Below are positions 1-8,665 of a stretch of DNA of 64,000 nucleotides, in pieces. How positions within the stretch are numbered: the first letter of the stretch is position 1; each line of letters opens with the position of its first letter. Location: contig JAIQFE010000029.1 in the NCBI GenBank assembly GCA_020073445.1, forward strand, positions 1 to 64,000, read 5' to 3'. The translations under genes were made by a program, and so were the position numbers. Below the pieces are notes generated by a model. It was given only the letters and a program-made list of their open reading frames with translations, was not told the DNA's origin and did not search any database. The DNA is from Terriglobia bacterium. GTDB taxonomy: Bacteria > Acidobacteriota > Terriglobia > Bryobacterales > Bryobacteraceae.

Positions 1-1
1 G

Positions 2-1204
2 AGCTCGCCCCGCCTGCGCGACGCGCTGCTCGAAGGCCTGATGGATTCCGGCTGCGAGGTTACCGATATCGGCGTAGTGCCCACGCCCCTGCTGTATTTT
101 TCAGCCGTGCATCTGCAGGCCGATGGGGCCGTCATGATCACCGGCAGCCACAATCCCAGCGAGTTCAACGGATTCAAAACCGTTTGCGGCTCAGGGACTC
201 TGCACGGCGAAACCATACAGGAGGTCCGCCGGATCATCGAAGCTCGCGATTTCCTGAAAGGCCGAGGCAGCCACGCGGACATGGACGTCATTCCGGCGTA
301 TCTGGACGAAGTCGCTCCGCAATTCAACTACTCGCGGCGGATCAAGGTGGTCCTGGATGCGGGCAACGGAACCGCCGGACCCGTCGCGCATCGCTTGTTT
401 GAGCGGCTGAACTGCGAGGTCACCGAGCTGTTCTTCGAAATGGACGGCAAATTCCCCAACCACCATCCCGATCCCACCGTGCCGGCCAACCTGAAGCACC
501 TGCAGGACGCCGTCAAGGCGCAGAAGGCCGAGTTGGGAATCGCCTTCGATGGCGATTCGGATCGCATTGGGGCCGTGGATGAAAACGGTGAAGTGATCTA
601 CGGCGACATGCTCTTGTTGATCTTCGGCCGGGAGATCCTGACCCGCAAGCCGGGCGCGACGATCATCGGCGAGGTCAAATGCTCGCAGCTCTTGTATGAC
701 GAGCTCAACCGGCTGGGCGGAAACGCGATCATGTTCAAAACCGGCCATTCGCTGATCAAAGCGAAGATGAAGCAGGAACACGCCGAGCTGGCGGGTGAAA
801 TGTCCGGCCACATGTTCTTCGCCGACCGGTATTTCGGATACGATGATGCGCTATACGCGGCTTGTCGCCTGATAGAGATTGTGGCGGCTAGCGGAAAGCC
901 GCTGTCCGCGCAAATGGCGGGACTCCCCAAACTCATCTCGACGCCGGAAATTCGCGTGGATTGTCCGGATGAAGTGAAGTTCCAGGTGGTCGAACGCGTG
1001 TCGGAACGCCTCAAGAAGACCCACGACGTGATCAGCGTGGACGGGGTCCGCGTGCGCTTCGAGCATGGCTGGGGGCTGGTGCGCGCTTCGAACACGCAAC
1101 CGGTTCTGGTCATGCGTTTCGAGGCAGAGAACGAAGACCGGCTTCGGGAGTACCGGGGAGAGATGGAAGCGGCGCTGGACGAGGCCAAGGCGGCCGTCGT
1201 TTAA
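2..1204 (+). CDS. Phosphomannomutase/phosphoglucomutase, 5' end cut by window
   Basis: The enzyme interconverts hexose 1- and 6-phosphates in the cytoplasm, supplying sugar nucleotides for envelope polysaccharides. The reading frame is open from base 2, so the true start lies upstream. The alpha-D-phosphohexomutase signatures appear in order: the phosphoserine loop TGSHNPSEFNGFK, the magnesium loop DGDSDR, the sugar-binding loop GEMSGH and the C-terminal phosphate-binding motif RASNTQP. This is the order in the AlgC/ManB family. Only part of domain 1 is missing. The gene converges on the fabF operon across a gap of about 155 bases in which I see nothing definite. Substrate preference (mannose or glucose) cannot be told from the sequence. 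Confidence 0.93.
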   Translation, partial: SSPRLRDALLEGLMDSGCEVTDIGVVPTPLLYFSAVHLQADGAVMITGSHNPSEFNGFKTVCGSGTLHGETIQEVRRIIEARDFLKGRGSHADMDVIPAYLDEVAPQFNYSRRIKVVLDAGNGTAGPVAHRLFERLNCEVTELFFEMDGKFPNHHPDPTVPANLKHLQDAVKAQKAELGIAFDGDSDRIGAVDENGEVIYGDMLLLIFGREILTRKPGATIIGEVKCSQLLYDELNRLGGNAIMFKTGHSLIKAKMKQEHAELAGEMSGHMFFADRYFGYDDALYAACRLIEIVAASGKPLSAQMAGLPKLISTPEIRVDCPDEVKFQVVERVSERLKKTHDVISVDGVRVRFEHGWGLVRASNTQPVLVMRFEAENEDRLREYRGEMEAALDEAKAAVV

Positions 1205-1360
1205 AAGGGGATCGTTGTGCGCGTTAGGAGGCCGACCTCCGAAAAGTACGGCCCCCCTCAGACGCGCTGGGCGCTATATCGCCTACTTTGAGAGTGCCAG
1301 AAGCCGCCCGACAAATCCACCGGGAAAACGCCTTAGTTCCTTGGGGAATAAGTAGGTTTA

Positions 1361-2575
1361 CTAGGCTGACTTACGGAACACTAAGACCGCGTTCAGGCCC
1401 CCGAACGCGAAGGAATTCGAGATCGCGAATTCGACCTTGGCCGCCCGGGGCGTATTCGGGACCACGTCAAGGTCGCAGGCCGGATCGGCGCCGGTGAAGT
1501 TGGCGGTCGGCGGTATCAGGCCGCATTGCAGCGCGCCCAGGGTCGCGGCGGCCTCCAGCGCTCCGGCGGCTCCCAGGGTGTGTCCGTGCATGGATTTAGT
1601 GGAGCTGACCAGCAGTTTTTGGGCATGCGCCCCGAAAACGTTCTTGATCGCCTCGGTCTCGGTCGCGTCATTGGCAGGCGTACCTGTCCCGTGGGCGTTC
1701 ACGTAGCCGATCGCTTCGGGAGCCAGTCCTGCATCCATGAGACCCGCACGCATGGCTCTGGCAGCGCCCAAAGCCGACGGCTGGGTGATGTGATGCGCAT
1801 CGGAAGACATTCCGAATCCGGCGATCTCGCCCAGGATCTTCGCCCCGCGCGCGCGGGCGCGTTCGAAGGGCTCAAGGACCAGGACAGCCGCGCCTTCGCC
1901 CAGAATCAATCCCCGGCGGTCGAGGGAAAAAGGTCGGCAGGTATCGGGTGCGACCACGCGCATGGCTTCCCACGCTTTGAGGAATCCCATGGATAAGGGC
2001 GCTTCGCTGCCGCCGGCGATGGCCACCTCCACTTCGCCCGAACGGACCATGCGAAACGCCTGTCCGATGGCATGATTCGCGGAGGAACACGCGGTCGAGA
2101 CGGTGAACACCGGCCCGGTGATTCCGTATTCGAACGAAACGCGGCTGGCGCCCGCGTTGCTCATCGCGCGCGCGATGGTCAGGGGAGAGACGCGAGGCTC
2201 CTTTAGTCCATAGAGATGATGGAACCCGTCGTCTTCGGTGGATTTTCCGCCGCCCGAGCAACCCAGAACAATCGCGGTTCGCTCTCCCAGCTCCGGCGAA
2301 AACTCGATTCCCGAAGAATGGATTGCTTCGCGCGCCGCCACCGCGGCGAACTGCGCGAACCGGTCGAGCATCTGCGCCTCTTTTTCCTCGAAGTAGCGCA
2401 AGGGATCGTAATCCGGGACTTCGGCCGCGTTCGGGAACCGCAACACATCGGGTGCTACCAGGGTCAGAGGACGAATCGCGCTCCTGCCGGCGGCGAGTCC
2501 GGCCCACAAATCCGCGTAGGTTTCGCCGAACGCTGAAATGGCCCCGATGCCGGTGACCGCGACGCGGTGCGTCAT
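1361..2575 (-). CDS. fabF: Beta-ketoacyl-ACP synthase II (KAS II)
   Basis: This 404-residue condensing enzyme extends acyl-ACP chains with malonyl-ACP. The Cys-His-His triad is visible: Cys163 in STACSS, His295 in NAHGTGTPAND and His330 in KSMHGHTLGAAG, with the C-terminal NSFAFGGLNA loop. Length and motif order are those of FabF. Its ATG overlaps the stop of the upstream acyl carrier protein gene by 4 bases (ATGA), so the two are translationally coupled. The dedicated carrier and the adjacent deacetylase suggest a specialised acyl chain rather than bulk fatty acid synthesis, but that is inference. Confidence 0.93.
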   Translation of the reverse strand: MTHRVAVTGIGAISAFGETYADLWAGLAAGRSAIRPLTLVAPDVLRFPNAAEVPDYDPLRYFEEKEAQMLDRFAQFAAVAAREAIHSSGIEFSPELGERTAIVLGCSGGGKSTEDDGFHHLYGLKEPRVSPLTIARAMSNAGASRVSFEYGITGPVFTVSTACSSANHAIGQAFRMVRSGEVEVAIAGGSEAPLSMGFLKAWEAMRVVAPDTCRPFSLDRRGLILGEGAAVLVLEPFERARARGAKILGEIAGFGMSSDAHHITQPSALGAARAMRAGLMDAGLAPEAIGYVNAHGTGTPANDATETEAIKNVFGAHAQKLLVSSTKSMHGHTLGAAGALEAAATLGALQCGLIPPTANFTGADPACDLDVVPNTPRAAKVEFAISNSFAFGGLNAVLVFRKSA

Positions 2576-2847
2576 TTTTGCGCGGCCTGCGCCTTGGCGG
2601 CGAGGAGTTTTTCGATTCCCTCCACCATCTCGCGAATCGTGCGGATGCTCCGTGCCGCGTCGTCAGGAATGTCCACATCGAATTCGCCTTCGAGCGCGAA
2701 CAGAATGTTGATGCCGTCCAGCGAATCGATCTTCAGCTCCTCGAAGCTCTTATCGATGGTCACGGTTTCCGGCGGAATCTTCTGGGTCCTGGCGATCACG
2801 CCGGTCACGCGGGAAACCAGGTCTTCTGGCATCAGTTTGTCGGACAT
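2572..2847 (-). CDS. Acyl carrier protein
   Basis: This 91-residue acidic carrier holds acyl chains on phosphopantetheine. The attachment site is Ser42 in IDSLDGIN, the usual DSL motif at the start of helix 2, and the four-helix pattern (EFDVDIPDDAA) matches ACP. The start chosen is the ATG at 2847, because the product then begins MSDKLMPEDL as ACPs do; a longer frame upstream would only run inside the deacetylase gene. It overlaps the end of the deacetylase by 16 bases and the start of fabF by 4, forming a tight three-gene operon. It may be dedicated to the neighbouring ketosynthase. Confidence 0.92.
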   Translation of the reverse strand: MSDKLMPEDLVSRVTGVIARTQKIPPETVTIDKSFEELKIDSLDGINILFALEGEFDVDIPDDAARSIRTIREMVEGIEKLLAAKAQAAQK

Positions 2848-3542
2848 AGGAATTGGGAAAGGGTCAGAAATTCGAATCCGCGCTCCTGGAGCCGGGGGAC
2901 AGTGTACTCTACCGCTTCGATGGTCGCGGAGATGTCGGGCTCGGGCTGCACGGTACGGCCGTCGTGCAGGCAGATGATTCCGCCGTTCGCGGCATGCTTC
3001 AACACGCGCTCGGAAACCCGGGCAGCAGGCCAGTGCCAGTCGCGGCCGATCACGGTCCACATCACGCCACGGAGCCGCAGAGCCTGCTGGGCTTGGCCCA
3101 CGCCGAACCAGCGTGCACCGTAGGGGGCGCGGAACCACCGTGGCGTCACGCCGGTGGTCTCCTGAATGGTCTGCTGCGCTCGCGCCATCTCCTCATAGAT
3201 AAACCGCGGAGACTTGAAACCCAGGAAAGGATGCGAATCGGTATGGTTGCCGAGCTCGTGGCCTCGCGCCGCCACTTCACGGGCGACATCCGGACAACGG
3301 CGGATATTTTCACCGCACATGAAAAAAGTCGCGGATACATGAAACTTGTCGAGGGCTGCGAGCAATTTCGGCGTGGATTCGCTGGGGCCGTCGTCAAACG
3401 TGAGCGCCAGTACGGGCCGGTTGCGGTCTCCATGATAGTAAGACTCGCCGAAAATGCTGGAGGAACGCCCCCCGACGGCGTAGGCTAGAAATCCGGAGGC
3501 TGCGACCGCGCCGCTGGCTACGCCGAGGATCCCACTATCCAT
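2832..3542 (-). CDS. Polysaccharide deacetylase (NodB-homology) family protein
   Basis: The protein is a carbohydrate esterase 4 deacetylase anchored by one N-terminal hydrophobic segment (GILGVASGAVAASGFLAYAV). The NodB motifs are complete: TFDDG (motif 1), HTDSHP with the two metal-binding histidines near residues 100 and 104, RAPYG (motif 3) and CLHDG near the C-terminus. Such enzymes remove N-acetyl groups from peptidoglycan, chitooligosaccharide or other GlcNAc polymers. The likely start is the ATG at 3542; a GTG two codons upstream at 3548 is possible. It is the first gene of the operon with ACP and FabF, an arrangement like nodulation-factor logic (deacetylated amino sugar plus dedicated ACP and ketosynthase), although substrate and product are unknown. 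Confidence 0.9.
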   Translation of the reverse strand: MDSGILGVASGAVAASGFLAYAVGGRSSSIFGESYYHGDRNRPVLALTFDDGPSESTPKLLAALDKFHVSATFFMCGENIRRCPDVAREVAARGHELGNHTDSHPFLGFKSPRFIYEEMARAQQTIQETTGVTPRWFRAPYGARWFGVGQAQQALRLRGVMWTVIGRDWHWPAARVSERVLKHAANGGIICLHDGRTVQPEPDISATIEAVEYTVPRLQERGFEFLTLSQFLCPTN

Positions 3543-3569
3543 CCCCACAATGATAATGGGTCGGACGTA

Positions 3570-3710
3570 GGGTCAGCCTTTCGAGGCTGCCGCCGGGCTT
3601 CTGCCCGGCGATAGGTGCTGGCCGCTCACTGACGTTCGCGGTTCGGTGCTGCAGCATACCGTGGCAGACGCCGCGCGGAAGCGCGGCGGCAGGCATGAAT
3701 GCCTGACCCC
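3570..3710. repeat. Inverted-repeat-ended intergenic element (MITE/REP-like)
   Basis: The segment is bounded by GGGTCAG (3570-3576) and CTGACCCC (3703-3710). The outer 22 bases of the two ends pair at about 17 positions. Inside are two strong hairpins: CGCCGGGCTTCTGCCCGGCG at 3591-3610 and CCGCGCGGAAGCGCGG at 3671-3686. It contains no gene. The structure is that of a small non-mobile palindromic element; its ends resemble a solitary GGCTGACCCCACC at about 27697. Confidence 0.55.
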
Positions 3711-3765
3711 ACTTACACGCCGTGCCCGGCCCGCTAGAAGCGGTCCCGGGTTCCAGCGGTCTGCC

Positions 3766-4251
3766 TCACTCCCTCATGATCCACTTCTCGATGAACGAAG
3801 TTTTATGAACGAAGATCAGGATCTCTCCAGGCTTCGCCGTGACCTCTTCCAGCTTCTTCAGATTCGGGCGGCAGTACGGCCCGCCTTTGTTGTTCTTGCC
3901 ATTCATGCCATTTAGAACGCCAACTCGCAGAACTTCATCGACGGCGAATACTGACGAACGGTCGCACTGTAGACATTCGTAATTGTCCAAGTTCGCTTGG
4001 ATGAAATCCGGAAGCGGCTGTGTGATATTGAAGCGCGCTCTACCATCAGTTGCGGTGGTCAGCCGTCTGCCGGTCAGCCACCGCTGTTGCGCCGGGACAT
4101 TGCTGAGCCCACCCATTAGGCTGACGTCGCAGTTCTTGATCCCAGCACCGGTGGCGACGTTGATCGCCCGCACGACAATGTCTTCAGCGAAAGCGGTCTG
4201 TGCGGCTGCAAGGGCACAAATCGCGATGAGAAATCCGTAAAAGGGTTTCAT
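3766..4251 (-). CDS. Secreted hypothetical protein
   Basis: I do not recognise the family. The 161-residue product begins with a clear signal peptide (MKPFYGFLIAICALAAAQTAFA, cut before EDIVV), followed by a mature domain opening IVVRAINVATGAGIKNCDVSL, which resembles the beta-strand start of carboxypeptidase-regulatory/PEGA-type sandwich domains. Four cysteines (CDVSL, YECLQCDR, YCRP) could form disulfides. The ATG at 4251 is chosen because it gives the signal peptide; the frame is open further upstream only inside the neighbouring gene. It lies 35 bases downstream of the PEGA-domain gene on the same strand, so they may be cotranscribed. Confidence 0.7.
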   Translation of the reverse strand: MKPFYGFLIAICALAAAQTAFAEDIVVRAINVATGAGIKNCDVSLMGGLSNVPAQQRWLTGRRLTTATDGRARFNITQPLPDFIQANLDNYECLQCDRSSVFAVDEVLRVGVLNGMNGKNNKGGPYCRPNLKKLEEVTAKPGEILIFVHKTSFIEKWIMRE

Positions 4252-4286
4252 GGCGTACGTTATGTTCCCACGATCCTGGCGCCCGC

Positions 4287-6488
4287 CTATCGGGCCGGCG
4301 TGAACTTGAAGTCCGATACGCCGATTTCGTCGTTGCCCTGAACGTTGAATCCGAATTTCCCGTCCGTGAATTTGTGCTCGGCACTCGTCCAGGTGTCGAG
4401 CGTGACCCACTGCTGATCCTTCTGGATCTTCTGGATCAGGCGCTCCGGGGAAATCTCGATCTGGATGGCCCACGCCTTATCCTTGCTCTCGACGTTGTGC
4501 TTGAACTTGCCATGGTCGCTGGGCTTGCCGTTGACGTAATCCTTGACGGTGAGATTGTTGTCATCGAGTTCGGACAGCACGTAGTTCTTGGAATCCACGT
4601 AATCCGTGACCCAGCGCACCTTGCCGCCGCGGAAGAGGTTTCCGCCCTTGACCAGATACACCGCAAACGTGTAGACACCGTTGGAAGGCAATTTGTAAGT
4701 CAGGAATCCTCCGCCCTTATGGCGCCAGACGCCGTTGTCCTGCTGCATCCAGCCTTCCTGGCTCTCGAACCCTTCCATGGACGTGATCCGAATCGGCGGA
4801 GGCTTGGGAGCCACAGGTTCAAGCTTGGGCGCGGGGGGAGGCGGAGGAGGAGCCGCCGGGCGCTCGGCCACCAACACCGCATCGGAGCCGGTGATGGTCA
4901 CCGTCTGCCCTGCAGTGAAATTCCGCGAAAACTGTTTGGGCGAGAACTTGTCGCGCCGTAGCCCGATCACGTGCTCTCCGGGCGGCACCGAATCGGCCTG
5001 AAAGCTCCCGTCGCTGGCGACCGTGCCGGCGTTGCGCTGATCGATCAACACTTCCGCGCCCGGCGTGGCCCCTTCGATTCGCAGAGTGGCCGACGTGGGC
5101 GCCGGCTTCATCTTGAACTCCAGCCGGACTTCACTGCCCTTCTTCACCACGGCGGTCTGAGGCGGAGAATTCTCAAAGCCCACCTTCGCGACGCGGACCT
5201 CCACATTCCCAATGGTCTGGATCCGCAACTGGCCGTTCTGCGTGCGGCGCGGATATTCCTTGTTGTTCAGGAAAACGCGCGCGAAATTTTCCCCGGTGGA
5301 CACAATCAGCGTGCCCACATTGCGGTCGGTCTTGAGGAATACGGTCAGAGCGGGACCGGGACCGAAATCTTCCTTGAAGGCACGTTGGTCCTTGTCTTGG
5401 GAGATCGTCATCTCATCCAGTCCGGCCTGGAAATTCTTCATGTCCACGCCGGCGGGGCTCACATCGTCTTCGGGCTGTCCGTTCACGGCCAACTTCCAGG
5501 GACCCGAACTGGTCAACAGGCGGCCGTGTCCGGCAAAGCTTGTTACCACCATGGCCAACACATTTTTCGTGTTCAGGGCCCCGGTCACCGTGGGCATCAT
5601 GGCGGGAGCGAGATCGAAACTGAAGGATGCCTGTGCGTTCGAACCGGTCACGCTGACCGTATGCATCCCCGGCGCGACTTTTTCGAACACGAACTGACCA
5701 TCCTGCAGATCGACCGGAGGCTGTCCATCCAATACCACCTTGCCTTGGGCCAGATCGGATAGGATTCTGACAGTCTGCGGACGCGCCTCCAGGGGCAGGT
5801 TCAGCGCCTCGGGTCGTCCGGCAACCAGGTTGACGCCGCTGGCGGCGGGTTCGTACCCATCCAGGAACGCCGTGATCTGATAGGTCCCGGGCGGAAGCGT
5901 GATCTTGCAATCCGACGTGCACTTGGCTTCGCCGTTCACCCGGATCGACGCTCCGGAAGGCACGGTGGCGATCTGAACCGGGACGCCCGCGGAACTCGCC
6001 GGGGTCAAGTCCGGCACATTGATATTCCGTTTGCGCGCGACGTTCACCAGCACCACGATCAGCAGCAGTGAGAGCCCGACACCGACGGCTATACCGGTCC
6101 AGAGAGCTTTCTTCCATGCCACCTGGGGGGCGACCTGTGGGGCGACCTGTGGGGGGATCGCCGGCGGCGGAATCTGGGAAGCGGAAAGGACACCCTGTGG
6201 AATGGTCGGCGGCGTGGTCTGAATCGTCGGTGGGCCGCCAGCCTGTCCCGTGGGCGAGCTGTCTGGAAGCGTGGTCGCGGATGACGACCATCGGAGCTGA
6301 TTCGCCCGGCTCATGATCAGCCGGCTGGTCTCCTCGGCGGCTTTTTGCACGTCTGGATCGTCCGGAAACAGTCCCGCGACCATGCCCAGGCGCTTGCGAA
6401 TCGGTTCTATGTCGGCTTCCCCGGCCAGTTCCACGCGGCGGCCGAGAGCCTTAATCTCCTCAATAGCTTTGAGGTTTTCAGAGCCCAC
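4287..6488 (-). CDS. PEGA-domain membrane protein with C-terminal lectin-like fold
   Basis: This is a 733-residue bitopic protein. Residues 1-75 are helical and cytoplasmic, 82-122 form a proline-rich linker with a tandem PQVA repeat, and 128-151 form one transmembrane helix. Several PEGA modules follow (for example VQIATVPSGASIRVNGEAKC and ATLRIEGATPGAEVLID), then a poly-proline spacer. The last 145 residues have the aromatic-rich pattern of DUF1080/LamG-like jelly-roll domains (GFESQEGWMQQDNGVWRHKG). PEGA proteins are usually surface or scaffold proteins. The start is GTG, supported by AGGA seven bases upstream, and no earlier start fits because a stop codon lies just before it. The glycosyltransferase on the other strand starts only a base or two away. 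Confidence 0.8.
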   Translation of the reverse strand: MGSENLKAIEEIKALGRRVELAGEADIEPIRKRLGMVAGLFPDDPDVQKAAEETSRLIMSRANQLRWSSSATTLPDSSPTGQAGGPPTIQTTPPTIPQGVLSASQIPPPAIPPQVAPQVAPQVAWKKALWTGIAVGVGLSLLLIVVLVNVARKRNINVPDLTPASSAGVPVQIATVPSGASIRVNGEAKCTSDCKITLPPGTYQITAFLDGYEPAASGVNLVAGRPEALNLPLEARPQTVRILSDLAQGKVVLDGQPPVDLQDGQFVFEKVAPGMHTVSVTGSNAQASFSFDLAPAMMPTVTGALNTKNVLAMVVTSFAGHGRLLTSSGPWKLAVNGQPEDDVSPAGVDMKNFQAGLDEMTISQDKDQRAFKEDFGPGPALTVFLKTDRNVGTLIVSTGENFARVFLNNKEYPRRTQNGQLRIQTIGNVEVRVAKVGFENSPPQTAVVKKGSEVRLEFKMKPAPTSATLRIEGATPGAEVLIDQRNAGTVASDGSFQADSVPPGEHVIGLRRDKFSPKQFSRNFTAGQTVTITGSDAVLVAERPAAPPPPPPAPKLEPVAPKPPPIRITSMEGFESQEGWMQQDNGVWRHKGGGFLTYKLPSNGVYTFAVYLVKGGNLFRGGKVRWVTDYVDSKNYVLSELDDNNLTVKDYVNGKPSDHGKFKHNVESKDKAWAIQIEISPERLIQKIQKDQQWVTLDTWTSAEHKFTDGKFGFNVQGNDEIGVSDFKFTPAR

Positions 6489-6489
6489 G

Positions 6490-7584
6490 ATGTTATCCTA
6501 CACTAGCGCCGTGACTATCGCCCTCGACGCGACTCCCCTTACGGTATCGACCGGAGGCGTCGGCCGCTACACCCTGGAACTGGCCCGGGCTCTCGCGAGC
6601 GAGTACCCGGACGACCAGTACTGGCTCCTCTCCGACCAAACATTTGAGGCTCCGCATGGTTTGGGTAACCTAAAGGCCGGCGGCGAGCCGGGGAATTTTG
6701 TTGAGCGCAAGTGGTGGGCATGGGGATTAAATCGAGAGATGGCGCGCCGGAGCGTCGAGCTGTTTCACGGGACGGACTACTCGGTTCCGTATGTTCCGCT
6801 GAGGCCCAGCGTGATGACGCTGCACGATCTGAGTCCGTGGCTCGATCCGGCCTGGCAACCTGACGCCTCTCGGGTGCGGCGTCGGACCCCTCGCCTGCTC
6901 AGGATGGGCCTGGCGACCATGGTGATCACTCCGACGGAGACGGTGCGGCGCGCGGCTATCGAACGGTTTAAGCTGTCCCCGGATCGTGTGGTGGCGGTGC
7001 CGCTCGCTGCGGCCCATTTCTTTAAGCCACCTTTGGTGGCTCCAAAGCCCCGGGGGACTCCGTACTTCTTATTCGTCGGCACACGCGAGCCGCGGAAGAA
7101 TGTCGCTCGGCTGATCGACGCCTGGCGGGACGTGCGAAAGACAGCCGCCGTTGACCTGGTGTTGGTGGGGCGGAACCATGCTCCTACGGAGGAACGCGGA
7201 TTGCGAGTGCTGGGAGAAGTCCCGGATTCCGATTTACCCGGCCTGTACTCGGGCTCGCTCGCCTGCGTTTATCCGTCGCTCTACGAAGGCTTCGGGCTGC
7301 CGGTCTTGGAGGCGATGCAATGCGGCACGCTGGTGATCGCGTCGCGCGATCCGGCTATCGTCGAAGTAAGCGGCGGGGCTAACAATCGTGCCGCCTTGCA
7401 TGTGGACGCGGAGGACACGGCTGCGTTGGCGGAAGCCATGCGGGCGGTCGCCACGAATTCAGACGGCTTTGAGGAAGTTCGCCAGCAAGCCCTCGCGCGA
7501 GCCGCGCAGTTCAGCTGGCAGAAGACCGCTCGACTCACTCGGGAGGTATATGGCGCTGCGGCGCGCGCTTTTCCTCACGCCTGA
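6490..7584 (+). CDS. Glycosyltransferase family 4
   Basis: This is a retaining GT-B glycosyltransferase of about 364 residues. The N-terminus (IALDATPLTVSTGGVGRYT) has the glycine-rich acceptor-side loop of GT4 enzymes, the middle holds FVGTREPRKNVARLIDAW, and EGFGLPVLEAMQCGTLVIAS carries the E-x7-E nucleotide-sugar motif. The ATG at 6490 has only a weak AGAG ahead of it; a GTG at 6511 would give the more typical MTIALDATPL start and is a real alternative. It overlaps the next glycosyltransferase by 35 bases, so the two act together, probably on an exopolysaccharide or envelope glycan. Donor and acceptor are unknown. Confidence 0.9.
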   Translation: MLSYTSAVTIALDATPLTVSTGGVGRYTLELARALASEYPDDQYWLLSDQTFEAPHGLGNLKAGGEPGNFVERKWWAWGLNREMARRSVELFHGTDYSVPYVPLRPSVMTLHDLSPWLDPAWQPDASRVRRRTPRLLRMGLATMVITPTETVRRAAIERFKLSPDRVVAVPLAAAHFFKPPLVAPKPRGTPYFLFVGTREPRKNVARLIDAWRDVRKTAAVDLVLVGRNHAPTEERGLRVLGEVPDSDLPGLYSGSLACVYPSLYEGFGLPVLEAMQCGTLVIASRDPAIVEVSGGANNRAALHVDAEDTAALAEAMRAVATNSDGFEEVRQQALARAAQFSWQKTARLTREVYGAAARAFPHA

Positions 7585-8665
7585 GGAGCCGAAAATCGGT
7601 TCGGGCGGGGGCGGCCTGCGATCGGCGTCGCTGCTGGCTTATCTGCAGAACAAGTATGACGTCCAGACGGTGACTTTCTCGCTGCGAACGCACTCGCGCA
7701 GTCCCGAGGCGCGCGTTTGGCGCAACGTGATTCGTTTAGCCGCGGGACGTCCTCCGTTGTTCGATCGTTTTTCCGGGTACGAGCATCAGGTTGCGGCCGC
7801 CCTGCACGATCGCTATGCCGTGGGCGTGGTGGAGCACTTCTGGTGCGCGGCATACGCACCGTTGCTAAGAAGTTGTTGTGGCCGGCTGGTCCTAGATCTC
7901 CATAATATCGAGAGCGAACTGGCGCGGACACATGCGCGAGCGGCGCGCTGGCCGTCTTCCTGGGCGTCACAGCGATTCGCGGAATCCTACCAGCGCCTGG
8001 AGCGAAGATGGCTGCCGCAATTCGATGTGATCTTGACGGCTTCCGAAGACGACCGCCGCCGCATTGAGCGCATGGATGTGAATCTCGACGTGCGTGTGTT
8101 TCCCAACGCGCTGCCTGAGATCGCGCGGCCCAGGGTTGGCGAAGCGAATGCGATCGTCTTCAGCGGGAACCTCGAATACCACCCCAATGTCGAAGCGGTT
8201 CGCTGGTTCCGCACGAAGATTTGGCCGCGCATTCGCGAAAGGGCGCCCGAAGTCGAATGGCGTCTGGTGGGCTCGAATCCCGAGGCGGTCGCGGCGTTGA
8301 CCGGGGGCGATCCGCGTATTCGCGTGGTCGGGCCCGTGGATGACGCCGTCGCGCAACTGGCGGAAGCCAAAGTGTGCGTCGCGCCGCTGCTTTCCGGTAG
8401 TGGTACACGCTTTAAAATTCTAGAAGCCTGGGCCGCGGGACGCGCCGTGGTCGCGACTAGGCAGGGCGCGGAAGGGCTCGGAGCTCGGGACGGCGAGCAT
8501 CTGCTCCTGGCCGACGATGTGAATGACTTCGCCGATGCCGTGTTGCGGCTCTGGAGCGATCCGGCGTTACGGGTGCGACTGGGTGATGCGGGTTGGGCGC
8601 TGTACCGCGAGCGATTCACCTGGCCGGCGGCGTGGCAGAAGTTAGATGAGTCCGGAGGGATTTAG
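7550..8665 (+). CDS. Glycosyltransferase (GT4-like)
   Basis: The 371-residue product is a second GT-B glycosyltransferase. The C-terminal half shows FSGNLEYHPNVEAVRWF and a donor-site segment APLLSGSGTRFKILEAWAAG followed by VVATRQGAEGL, a pattern I associate with exopolysaccharide sugar transferases linked to exosortase systems; no exosortase gene is in the window. The ATG at 7550 is chosen because GGGAGG lies just upstream; the start is inside the end of the preceding gene. At the 3' end its stop overlaps that of the convergent porin-like gene by 4 bases. The acceptor is unknown. Confidence 0.88.
   Translation: MALRRALFLTPEEPKIGSGGGGLRSASLLAYLQNKYDVQTVTFSLRTHSRSPEARVWRNVIRLAAGRPPLFDRFSGYEHQVAAALHDRYAVGVVEHFWCAAYAPLLRSCCGRLVLDLHNIESELARTHARAARWPSSWASQRFAESYQRLERRWLPQFDVILTASEDDRRRIERMDVNLDVRVFPNALPEIARPRVGEANAIVFSGNLEYHPNVEAVRWFRTKIWPRIRERAPEVEWRLVGSNPEAVAALTGGDPRIRVVGPVDDAVAQLAEAKVCVAPLLSGSGTRFKILEAWAAGRAVVATRQGAEGLGARDGEHLLLADDVNDFADAVLRLWSDPALRVRLGDAGWALYRERFTWPAAWQKLDESGGI

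Noticed and set aside
1205-1360. Possible terminator or riboswitch between the phosphohexomutase and fabF
   Set aside because: Only a weak GCGCGT...ACGCGC pairing is visible, with no U-run or known aptamer pattern.
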